Origin: Xanthomonas fragariae
Lineage (GTDB): Bacteria > Pseudomonadota > Gammaproteobacteria > Xanthomonadales > Xanthomonadaceae
Reading direction: 5' to 3'
Length of the DNA: 64,000 bases
Assembly (NCBI RefSeq): GCF_900183975.1
Contig: NZ_LT853882.1
Span: 62,001-126,000, forward strand
In this document: in pieces, positions 18,910 through 26,659 of the stretch
Position numbering within the stretch: the stretch's first letter is position 1
How the letters are laid out: the number at the start of each line of letters is the position of its first letter
Program-made: the position numbers and the translations under genes
The notes under the pieces: model-generated
Told to the model about the DNA's origin: nothing
Databases searched by the model: none
Seen by the model: the letters and a program-made list of their open reading frames with translations, nothing else

Positions 18910-19004
18910 CAATTGTCGAGCGTTGCGGAAATCGGTCCATAGACAGTGTTCGAGCAACGATTGCTTGCTGCGCAGGTTTGGCGCGGGTCGATGCCATCCA
19001 CATT

Positions 19005-19115
19005 TCAGACCTCGATGCGTAGCCGCCCTTGCTCGCTGACCGCGATCGCCTTGATCAGCTAACGCTGCCGGCCTTGCACCACAGCATTGAGTTCGTCGCC
19101 GGGGAAACAGACCGA
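19005..19115 (-). pseudogene. Small remnant of an unidentified gene
   Basis: A minus-strand frame reads SVCFPGDELNAVVQGRQR, a TAG, then LIKAIAVSEQGRLRIEV and a TGA. The codon pattern and the in-frame stop suggest the C-terminal end of a lost gene. Family not recognised. The rest of the 18.9-19.4 kb gap shows no coding sequence I can support. Confidence 0.35.
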
Positions 19116-19417
19116 AGGACAGGTCGTCGCGCACGTGGCAGGTGATCCAGCACACGCGCGACGGCGGCAGCAAAGCCCATGCCGGTCAAACCCCTTGCAT
19201 GAAGCCACTGCCTGTTGCCAGGCTCTGCATACGCTGCAGCAAAGTGGTAGCCGCGCTGGCGATAGCACTGCGCACCGCACATGCACACCAGGACGATGAA
19301 GACGCATGCGAGGTTTGTACGCAGTGTGCCGATGTACGCAATACAGTCGCGCACAGGATGGCGACGAACGCCCTTTCCGCGCCGATGCTGCGCTTGCAGC
19401 AGCATCTACCCCATAAG

Positions 19418-20053
19418 TCACGCCTCTGCAGGCGGCAGCGGCAGCACGATCTGCAGCGGGTCGATGCGGCCTTCGCCGCGCATGATCTTCTTGAACTCGG
19501 CGCGGCTGACCGACACATAGCGCTCGTTGCCGCCGATCTCCACCTGCGGGCCGTCCTGCACGGCGTGCCCCTGCGCATCCACGCGGACGGTCATGGTGGC
19601 CTTGCTGCCGCTGTGACAGATGGTCTTGATCTCGTCCAGCTCATCGGCCCAGGCCAGCAGGAACTGGCTGCCTTCGAACAGCTCGCCGCGGAAGTCGGTG
19701 CGCAGGCCGTAGCACAGCACCGGAATGCGCAGACGGTCGACCACCTCGCTCAGTTGCCAGACCTGTGCGCGGCTGAGGAACTGCGCCTCGTCGACCAGCA
19801 CGCAATGCAGCGCGCCCTCGGCCTGGATGTCGCGCCCGATCAGCTGCTGCAACTCGGTGTCGCGATCAAACGGGCGCCCGTCCGCACGCAGGCCGATCCG
19901 CGAGGCGACCACGCCACTGCCGGCGCGGTGATCGAGCTTGGGCGTGAGGATCAGTGTGCGCATGCCGCGTTCGCGGTAGTTGTGCGCCGATTGCAGCAAG
20001 GTGGTGGTCTTGCCGGCATTCATCGCCGAATAGTAGAAATAGAGCTTGGCCAT
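19418..20053 (-). CDS. tdk: Thymidine kinase
   Basis: A cytosolic type II thymidine kinase of the salvage pathway: thymidine + ATP to dTMP. It is 211 residues with an ATG start. The P-loop is in [15 protein letters not shown], the Walker B/catalytic region in [11 protein letters not shown], and the substrate-binding lasso in [16 protein letters not shown]. In E. coli Tdk four cysteines bind structural zinc. Here the corresponding segments read [12 protein letters not shown] and VSVSRAEF, so at most one of these cysteines remains, and the zinc site appears lost. The gene is read towards the 18.9-19.4 kb gap and is divergent from rep. Confidence 0.95.
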   Translation of the reverse strand: MAKLYFYYSAMNAGKTTTLLQSAHNYRERGMRTLILTPKLDHRAGSGVVASRIGLRADGRPFDRDTELQQLIGRDIQAEGALHCVLVDEAQFLSRAQVWQLSEVVDRLRIPVLCYGLRTDFRGELFEGSQFLLAWADELDEIKTICHSGSKATMTVRVDAQGHAVQDGPQVEIGGNERYVSVSRAEFKKIMRGEGRIDPLQIVLPLPPAEA

Positions 20054-20165
20054 CGAGCGATTTTACCGGGCCAAGTGGCGTCCGGTGGCGGCCCGTTGCA
20101 TGAACCAGCCGCGCCGCTTGCCCGACGCAGCGCCGGTACAATGGCCCGCTCTGCTGGAAACCCCT

Positions 20166-22142
20166 ATGCACGGTCTCAATCCCCCGCAACGCGCCGCAGT
20201 GCTGCACTGCGAAGGTCCCTTGTTGGTGCTGGCCGGTGCCGGCAGCGGCAAGACGCGTGTGATCGTGGAAAAGATCGCGCATCTGATCGCCATCGGCCGC
20301 TATCCGGCCAAGCGCATTGCAGCGATCACCTTCACCAACAAGTCGGCCAAGGAAATGCGCGAGCGTGTGGCCAAGCGCATCCGTGGCGATGGCGCCGATG
20401 GCCTGACCATCTGCACCTTCCATGCGCTGGGCTTGAAGTTCCTGCAGATCGAGCATGCCGCTGCGGGTTTGAAGCGCGGCTTTTCGATCTTCGATTCTGA
20501 CGATGCCGCAGCCCAGATCAAGGACTTGATGCACGGCGCCAAGCCCGATGCGATCGAAGACGCCAAAAACCTGATCTCGCGCGCCAAGAACGCCGGACTG
20601 TCGCCCGAACAGGCGATGGCGGCGGCACGCAGCAATCGCGAAAAAGAAGCGGCCAGCCTGTACGAGCGCTACCAAGCGCGGCTAACCACCTTCAACGCGG
20701 TGGACTTCGACGATCTGATCCGCCTGCCGGTGCAGATTCTGGAAGCCAACGAAGAGATCGTCATGGGCTGGCGCGAGCGCATCGGTTATCTGCTGGTGGA
20801 CGAGTGCCAGGACACCAACGATGCGCAGTACCGCCTGTTGAAGATGCTGGCCGGGCCGCGCGGCAACTTTACCTGTGTGGGCGACGACGACCAGAGCATC
20901 TATGCCTGGCGCGGCGCAAATCCGGAAAACCTGCAGCAGATGGGGTGCGATTATCCGGCGCTGAAAATCATCAAGCTGGAGCAGAACTACCGCTGTTCCA
21001 ACCGCGTGTTGCGTGCGGCCAACGCATTGATCGCGCATAACCCCCACGAGCATTTGAAAACGCTGTGGAGCGATCAGGCCGACGGTGAACGTATCCGCGT
21101 GTGGGAATGCCGAGACGGCGAGCACGAGGCGGAAAAGGTTGCCGCCGAGATTTCATTTCTGGGCACTGCCAAGCAGGTGCCGTGGAGCGACTTCTGCATC
21201 CTGTTCCGCGGCAATTTTCAATCGCGGCCGCTGGAAAAAGCGCTGCAGCTGCTGCGGGTTCCGTATCACTTGACCGGCGGCACCGCGTTCCTGGAACGGC
21301 AAGAGGTCAAGGATCTGTTGTCGTGGTTGCGGTTGATCGTCAACCCGGACGATGACGCGGCGTTCTTGCGTGCGGTGCAATCGCCTAAGCGCGAAGTCGG
21401 TGCGACCTCGCTGGCGCGCTTGGCCGAGCTTGCCAGCGCCAAGTCGGTGCCGATGTCGCGCGCGGCCGAATCGATGGGCGCATTGCAGCATCTGCCGCCA
21501 CGTGCGGCCAATGGCTTGAGCGCGTTCAACGATATCCTGTGCGACATGCGTCAGCACTCGGCCACGATGTCGGCCGGCGAATTGGTACGCATGCTGGCTG
21601 ACAAATCCGGCCTGCTCAACGATCTGCGCAATCAATCCAAGGACGAAACCGGATTCCAGCGGCGCAAGCGAAATCTGGACGAATTGGCCGAGTGGTTCGA
21701 GGGCGGCCCACGCGGCGCCAGCGCCAGCGATCTGGCCGCGCAGCTGGCGCTGCTGTCGCGCAACGACAAAGACGATGGTGGCAACCAAGTGCGCATGATG
21801 ACCATGCATGCGTCCAAAGGGCTGGAGTTCCGCTATGTGTTCATCGTCGGCTGCGAAGACGGCGTGCTGCCGCACGAAGTGAGCCTGGAAGAAGGCAATC
21901 TGCAGGAAGAGCGCCGTCTGCTGTATGTGGGCATCACCCGCGCCAAGCAGCAGTTGTGGATGAGCTACAGCAAGTTGACGCGCAAGTTCGGCGAACATGT
22001 GCGGCTTAAGCCGAGCCGGTTTTTCGACGAACTTCCGGCCGAAGAATTGCAGCGCGACGGCGCCGACCCGGTGGCCGACGCCGAGCGCAAGAAAGAGCGC
22101 GCCAGCGCGGGCTTGGCGGCGATCCAAGCGTTGTTTGATTAA
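20166..22142 (+). CDS. rep: ATP-dependent DNA helicase Rep
   Basis: A superfamily 1A 3'-5' DNA helicase that helps replication forks pass protein roadblocks and restart. It is 658 residues from the ATG at 20166; an upstream in-frame extension overlapping the tdk promoter is rejected. Motifs in order: Q motif LNPPQRAAV, Walker A LAGAGSGKT, Walker B LVDECQDTN, motif III GDDDQSIYAWRGA, motif V MTMHASKGLEF and motif VI LLYVGITRAKQQL. It resembles Rep more than UvrD in length and the C-terminus. A MITE-like element begins two bases after its stop codon. Confidence 0.94.
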   Translation: MHGLNPPQRAAVLHCEGPLLVLAGAGSGKTRVIVEKIAHLIAIGRYPAKRIAAITFTNKSAKEMRERVAKRIRGDGADGLTICTFHALGLKFLQIEHAAAGLKRGFSIFDSDDAAAQIKDLMHGAKPDAIEDAKNLISRAKNAGLSPEQAMAAARSNREKEAASLYERYQARLTTFNAVDFDDLIRLPVQILEANEEIVMGWRERIGYLLVDECQDTNDAQYRLLKMLAGPRGNFTCVGDDDQSIYAWRGANPENLQQMGCDYPALKIIKLEQNYRCSNRVLRAANALIAHNPHEHLKTLWSDQADGERIRVWECRDGEHEAEKVAAEISFLGTAKQVPWSDFCILFRGNFQSRPLEKALQLLRVPYHLTGGTAFLERQEVKDLLSWLRLIVNPDDDAAFLRAVQSPKREVGATSLARLAELASAKSVPMSRAAESMGALQHLPPRAANGLSAFNDILCDMRQHSATMSAGELVRMLADKSGLLNDLRNQSKDETGFQRRKRNLDELAEWFEGGPRGASASDLAAQLALLSRNDKDDGGNQVRMMTMHASKGLEFRYVFIVGCEDGVLPHEVSLEEGNLQEERRLLYVGITRAKQQLWMSYSKLTRKFGEHVRLKPSRFFDELPAEELQRDGADPVADAERKKERASAGLAAIQALFD

Positions 22143-22143
22143 T

Positions 22144-22260
22144 AGCGGCTAACAAAAACCTCCTGCATGCTGTATCGGTAGTGGGAAAATTGCGACGGGC
22201 CATGCCAGCAATCTTGCCACCGCCAATTCGGCGCTCAGGTTGGTTTTGTCAGCCACTCTA
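22144..22260. repeat. MITE-like element copy 1
   Basis: It starts AGCGGCTAACAAAAACCTCC and ends AGGTTGGTTTTGTCAGCCAC plus TCT, so its ends are imperfect inverted repeats of the same family as the 22300, 25337 and 40538 elements. The interior differs from the others. It begins directly after the rep stop codon. Confidence 0.65.
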
Positions 22261-22299
22261 AAGAACTTATGAATAACCCACGACGTGGTGAGTGAACTT

Positions 22300-22442
22300 A
22301 GGGCGGCTAACAAAACGACTGTGCTCACCGCCAGGCGGGCGCAGCCGGTGATCGGAATCGGCATGTACCACTCGTAAACTGCGGTTCCTCCGCGCCGTCC
22401 CCATCTACCTGGTGACTGCTCGCTACGTTTTGTCAGCCCTCT
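22300..22442. repeat. MITE-like element copy 2
   Basis: It carries the left end GGGCGGCTAACAAAACGACT and the right end CTCGCTACGTTTTGTCAGCC. The interior, including a CCGCCAGGCGGGCG palindrome and a GGCATGTACCACTCGTAAAC segment, closely matches the 25337-25470 copy in the same orientation. No ORF. It lies just upstream of the PIP-box gene. Confidence 0.75.
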
Positions 22443-22573
22443 TCGAGTGTTGCACAAACGCGACGATCGTCCATGCTGAAAATCAGATGCTTACGCATCG
22501 GGCGATTGTCTCAGTCGTTGATCGAAAGCGCATGGAGGAGTTTGCAGATCTTCCTTGGGCGCTCAGGTTGATG

Positions 22574-22635
22574 TTCGGCAAACCTGCTACGCCTTCGCCA
22601 TCTGCGCACCGGATTTGCGATCGATAGATCACGAT
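22574..22635 (+). promoter_or_regulatory. Perfect PIP box with correctly spaced -10 (HrpX-regulated promoter)
   Basis: TTCGG (22574-22578), exactly 15 bases, TTCGC (22594-22598) fits the plant-inducible-promoter consensus TTCGB-N15-TTCGB bound by HrpX. A -10-like YANNNT hexamer, CACGAT (22630-22635), starts 31 bases after it, inside the 30-32-base window required for functional PIP-box promoters. The coding start it would serve is at 22807, leaving a leader of about 165 bases. Finding both the spacing and the -10 by chance in the short upstream region of an effector-like gene is unlikely. Confidence 0.85.
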
Positions 22636-22806
22636 GTTCGATACCTGAGAGCTGGGTGGGCAGCGCTTCGACCAGACGGGAAGCAAGCTCACCAGTGGAG
22701 CCAATGCGCAAGAGCTGGCGCTGTTCAGCGGATATCCCTGAGCCGCATCAGCTTGATGAGACCCATGAACGAGCGGTCTTTTTCATCACGAAGCGGAGCG
22801 AAAAAA

Positions 22807-25338
22807 ATGGTGAGGCCCAAGAGCAGCAATCGTCGGACGCATGCCCAGAGCACCTACCAAAGCGTGCCAGAGCAGGCGACGGGCCGGCCGGCGAGCCCGG
22901 GCGCCGCTCCGGCCGGAATGGCGTCGTCGTCAGCGCCCTTTGGCGTTCTCGGCGAACTGACAGCTCGACCGAATAAGCGCCGTCGCACCGAGGTATCTGC
23001 TGCGCGTTCGGCGCCGGGATTGGGCGCGCATCCAGCTCGGAACCGCACATCGATACCGTCTCCCTCCTCCGCGTTGCCGGACGACAGCCCGCCCCCAAGC
23101 CGTCCTCTTCATCATTCTCCGCTTTGGCGCGCTGATGCGCCTGAGTCTCAGGAAGCAACAGCGCAGCAGCCTGCTTTTGAAGACGCTGCAATTCATGAAG
23201 AACGTCCGGCGCCAGTTGATTGTTCATCAACCTTTGGCCGTAAGCGCAAAGTCCCGATTCCACGCGGCACCGGGTCGTCAGATGCCGATCTATCCTATTC
23301 AGCCGATAAGGAACTCATCGCGGGTTTTTTAGACGGTGCCGAGAAGGGCGGGAGCAACGTCAACACCGCAAAAAAATATTCTTTTCTTTTGATTAGTTTT
23401 AGCGCTTGGCTTAAGCAGCAGAAAAAGGGTGGCTTGAAAGACCGGCTCTCCCAAGACGAGCTGACACGTGATGCTGAGGAGTTCCAAAGACAGACTGGCC
23501 GCACGAATGTGACCGTAGCACTGACACATCTGCGCTCCGTGGAATCCCACGGAACGGTAACGATCTCGACTCTACCCCGACATCTGACTCCTGCTGGTGA
23601 TGCGCAACTCATCAATGATGCGTCTTCTGCTATCTCCCGCCGGTATTTAACCGAATTGCGCGCGTTCAGTGAATGGCTCCATGCCGCGCATAAAGAAGGA
23701 TTGTGCGCACCGGGCAGACTGGACTCCCAAAGCTTGGAAGGTGACGCCAATACCTTCTTAATCGAAAAGGAAAGGCTGAGCGTGTATACGGTGTTTTTGG
23801 CGCTGCGGAAACTGAGGGCCTTTTGCCGCGGCGAAAGGCCGGCCGTGCAGAGTAACGTGCGGAGTAATAAGCGTGAGATCTCCGACGTCGACCGCCAACT
23901 CAAAGAGCAATACCAATATGCTTTGTCGATTGCCTTTTCGGCGTCCGGCCCCGAGAAGAAATACGCTAACGGGGAAACCTACTCCGGTAAGATGGCAGGC
24001 AGTATGCACACCTTCAGCGCCTGGCTAAAGGCGAAAAAAAAGGCGTCAATGGCGACACGTTTGCACGCCCCAACGCTGGATGAGGATTTTAATCTCTTTA
24101 AGGATGCCAAATACCCAAGGGACACCAGGGCTATAGGAAACATGTTAACGCAAGTGCGCGAAATGTATCCTTCTGACGTGCAGTCGCCCGACCAGGCTAA
24201 TAAGCGTCAGGCGCACGATCTCGACCGCCAACTCAGCGAGCAATTTAAAGCTGCTTTGTTGGCGCCCGGCCGCGAAACGACATCCATTAAGCGGGAAAAA
24301 TATGCCGATATGCTGTCAGCCCATGTGCGCCACTTCAGCGCTTGGCTACACAATAACGACAAGGCGCCAATGGCGTCGCGTTTGCACGAGCCAATGCTGG
24401 ATGACGATTTGAATCTCTACATCCGTGGCAAGACCTTAGGCTACAAAAGTGTTCTGAGACACATGCTGATGCAAGTGCGCCAGGTGTGCCCTTCTAACGT
24501 GCAGTTGCCCGACCTTGGAAGCACAGCTGAACCGTCGGGGTCTGCTTGCTCCTCCCTGTTGCCATCCACTCTTCCGAGCGGTTTGCCGCAGGCGCCTGAA
24601 AACGTCTTGACTCCCGATACGCCCGCGGAGAGGGTGGCGGAGCCTTCGTTGCCAGCCCAGCCCGAGGCGTCGAGTCCCATATCCGAATTCGACTGGGATG
24701 CGCTGGATGAAGTGGATGGTTTTCAGCCGCCGCCTCAAAGCGACTTGGATTTCGAGACACTTGCGGATGAGTTGATGGCACCTTCGTGGTCAGTGCAGCC
24801 CGAGGCGTCGAGTTCCACCTTTCCAGTCGACTCGGATGCACCGCATCAAGCGAGTGGATTGCCGCAGGCGCATGAAAGCAGCTGGACTCTCGAGACACTT
24901 GCCGAGGAGCTGCTGGGACCTTCGTGGTCAGCGCAGCCCGAGGCGTCGAGTTCCACCTTTCCAGTCGACTCGGATGCACTGCATCAAGCGGATGGTTTGC
25001 CGCAGACGCATGAAAGCAGCTGGACTCTCGAGACACTTGAGAAGGAGCTGCTGGGACCTTCATGGTCAGCGCAGCTCGAAACCTCGAGTTCCACCTTTCC
25101 AGTCGACTCGGATACAGTGCATCAAGCGGGTGGATTGCCGCAGGCGGATGAAAGCAGCTGGGATTTCGAGAAACTTGTGGAGGAGGAGATGGGGCCTTCG
25201 TGGTCGGCCCAGTCCGGAGCGTCGATTTACGACTTTGCATTCGACTGGAATGCGCTGCATCCAGAAAATGCAGTGCCGCACCGCACCACAGCTATGCCGC
25301 AAGCGTCATTACCGACCTTCGACGAGGATGACACTTAG
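22807..25338 (+). CDS. Candidate type III effector with helical repeats, NLS motifs and acidic repeat tail
   Basis: An 843-residue protein I do not recognise as a named Xop. ATG 22807 is preferred (GGAG 8 bases upstream); in-frame ATGs at 22756 and 22765 are possible. Layout: a Ser/Pro-rich, disordered N-terminus without a Sec signal, typical of T3SS substrates; basic clusters NKRRRTE (residue ~56) and GRKRKVP (~144) that look like nuclear localisation signals; four divergent ~100-residue units (about 158-258, 259-360, 360-470, 471-571), each with an FSAWLxxxxK...RLxxxxLxxD core; then an acidic tail of 46-residue tandem repeats (TLETLAEELLGPSWSAQPEA) and FDWDALDEVDGF-like patches reminiscent of eukaryotic activation domains. 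From memory, similar FSxWL repeats occur in rhizobial nodulation effectors. The coding region is A/T-richer than its neighbours, suggesting acquisition. It is controlled by a PIP box. Confidence 0.8.
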   Translation: MVRPKSSNRRTHAQSTYQSVPEQATGRPASPGAAPAGMASSSAPFGVLGELTARPNKRRRTEVSAARSAPGLGAHPARNRTSIPSPSSALPDDSPPPSRPLHHSPLWRADAPESQEATAQQPAFEDAAIHEERPAPVDCSSTFGRKRKVPIPRGTGSSDADLSYSADKELIAGFLDGAEKGGSNVNTAKKYSFLLISFSAWLKQQKKGGLKDRLSQDELTRDAEEFQRQTGRTNVTVALTHLRSVESHGTVTISTLPRHLTPAGDAQLINDASSAISRRYLTELRAFSEWLHAAHKEGLCAPGRLDSQSLEGDANTFLIEKERLSVYTVFLALRKLRAFCRGERPAVQSNVRSNKREISDVDRQLKEQYQYALSIAFSASGPEKKYANGETYSGKMAGSMHTFSAWLKAKKKASMATRLHAPTLDEDFNLFKDAKYPRDTRAIGNMLTQVREMYPSDVQSPDQANKRQAHDLDRQLSEQFKAALLAPGRETTSIKREKYADMLSAHVRHFSAWLHNNDKAPMASRLHEPMLDDDLNLYIRGKTLGYKSVLRHMLMQVRQVCPSNVQLPDLGSTAEPSGSACSSLLPSTLPSGLPQAPENVLTPDTPAERVAEPSLPAQPEASSPISEFDWDALDEVDGFQPPPQSDLDFETLADELMAPSWSVQPEASSSTFPVDSDAPHQASGLPQAHESSWTLETLAEELLGPSWSAQPEASSSTFPVDSDALHQADGLPQTHESSWTLETLEKELLGPSWSAQLETSSSTFPVDSDTVHQAGGLPQADESSWDFEKLVEEEMGPSWSAQSGASIYDFAFDWNALHPENAVPHRTTAMPQASLPTFDEDDT
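24781..25338 (+). repeat. 138-bp tandem repeats in the effector 3' end
   Basis: The motif CCTTCGTGGTCAG (or a near match) recurs at 24781, 24919, 25057 and 25195, exactly 138 bases (46 codons) apart. The first two units are almost identical over most of their length, the third slightly diverged and the fourth breaking down. The unit keeps the reading frame, so copy-number change would lengthen or shorten the acidic tail without a frameshift. Confidence 0.93.
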
Positions 25339-25470
25339 AGCGGCTAACAAAACTACTGCGCCACCGCCAGGCGGGCGCGGCCAGTGCTCGGAATCCTCAT
25401 GTACCACGCGTACACTCCGGTTCCTCTGCGCCCACCTGACGACTGCTCGCTACGTTTTGTTAGCACCTCT
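25337..25470. repeat. MITE-like element copy 3
   Basis: The left end AGAGCGGCTAACAAAACTAC and the right end CTCGCTACGTTTTGTTAGCA form an imperfect terminal inverted repeat; the body matches copy 2 in the same orientation. The effector stop codon TAG lies across the left boundary, so the element may have set the 3' end of the gene. The following 200 bases up to yceH contain no gene I can support. Confidence 0.75.
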
Positions 25471-25671
25471 TAACCCAACTGGGAAGATGGCCCATAGCCT
25501 GTTCCCGAATGGCCGATGCCGCTGCCTGCCGAGTTTGCCGCGGTAGGTTGGATCGTTTAGTCGGCCAGCACGGACTCACGATGCACCGCGCGCGTGGCAT
25601 CGTGGCCGGTCGGTCCATTAGTTCCTCTCAGGCGTAAAGTGACCTGGACATCTACGAGAATACGTCGGCGA

Positions 25672-26340
25672 TCAGGCGCCGGCCGCTTCCAGCCGTGCCT
25701 GCACCGCAGCGAGCGCATCCTGCAGTTCGGCAACGGTGGCCTCCAGGCTTTGCACGCGTGCCTCGAGCTCGCTGCTATCGGCGCTGTTGCGAGCACTCGG
25801 TGCAGCGCGCGCCGCTGCGGCCTGTAACGCTTCCACATCCAGCTCGCCACTGAGCAGATGCGTATAGCGCTCTTCGCGCTGGCTGCTAGCGCGCGGTAGC
25901 TGTACCGCCAGGGTGCGCTGGATCAAGCGGTCCAGATGATGGCGGACGTCGTCGGCATCGTTGAAGCGCGCCAGCCGTTCGCTGCGCGCATACAACTCGC
26001 CCAGCGTCTGCGGGCCACGCAACAGCAGCAGGCCGATCAGGGCGACTTGTTGCCGGGTCAGATCCAGCATGCTGCCCAACCGGTGTTCGTAACGCTCGGC
26101 GCGCGAGGAAAACTGCTGGCGCACCAGTCCCATTGTTTCGAGCTGACGCAGGGCGTGATGCACCACGCCGGTCTCCAGATTCAGCACCGGCTCGCGTGCG
26201 GTCTTCTGGTTGGCGGCAACCTGCGCGGCGTTGACCGTGAGCGGATACGCATCCGGCGTGGTGGCTTCTTTTTCGATCAGGCAGCCGAGTACGCGGGCCT
26301 GGGCGGTATCGAGGACGGGCGGGGGCGAGATTTCTGGCAT
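25672..26340 (-). CDS. yceH: YceH/DUF480 family protein
   Basis: A 222-residue protein of the YceH family (two winged-helix domains; biochemical role unknown). Recognisable blocks: [40 protein letters not shown] and [20 protein letters not shown]. The last ~40 residues form a heptad-like coiled coil ([20 protein letters not shown]), as often seen in the family. The ATG start gives the standard N-terminus. It is a single gene, divergent from the phosphatase gene downstream on the plus strand. Confidence 0.93.
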   Translation of the reverse strand: MPEISPPPVLDTAQARVLGCLIEKEATTPDAYPLTVNAAQVAANQKTAREPVLNLETGVVHHALRQLETMGLVRQQFSSRAERYEHRLGSMLDLTRQQVALIGLLLLRGPQTLGELYARSERLARFNDADDVRHHLDRLIQRTLAVQLPRASSQREERYTHLLSGELDVEALQAAAARAAPSARNSADSSELEARVQSLEATVAELQDALAAVQARLEAAGA

Positions 26341-26659
26341 GGGTGACTCCGGGGCAATCAGCTCGCAAGGATATGCCGATCCGGTGTCGTCATTCTTCAG
26401 ATGGCGCGATCAGGCGGCGCGGCTTTTCTACATCGACATCTGCATGCAAGAGCCGCGCGGCGCCGGGACTGTGGGCCTGCGCATGTACGGGGCAGGCAGA
26501 GACAGCAGTCGGCAACGGTCCTGAAACCCTGCAGCGACCATGCCGCCATCCGTGCGTATTCGCCACTGCCAATGGCACTGCCGTTAGCAAGAGCGGGCGG
26601 TGTGGTGCGAACCCGCTAAAATCGCGGACTTCATTGCCGCTCCTGTTCTGGTGGATGCC

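Noticed and set aside
19142..20500. A 452-codon plus-strand frame across tdk and the start of rep
   Set aside because: Antisense to tdk and out of frame with rep; no recognisable domain.
22555..22806. In-frame upstream extension of the effector ORF
   Set aside because: It covers the PIP box and -10 region, so it cannot be translated from the HrpX promoter; ATG 22807 has the best ribosome site (22756 and 22765 remain weak alternatives).
22807..25338. Possible TAL effector
   Set aside because: The repeats are ~100 and 46 residues long, not 34, and lack repeat-variable di-residues and the TALE N-terminal translocation region.
24781..25338. CRISPR-like array
   Set aside because: The 138-bp periodic repeats are contiguous coding repeats, not short direct repeats with unique spacers.
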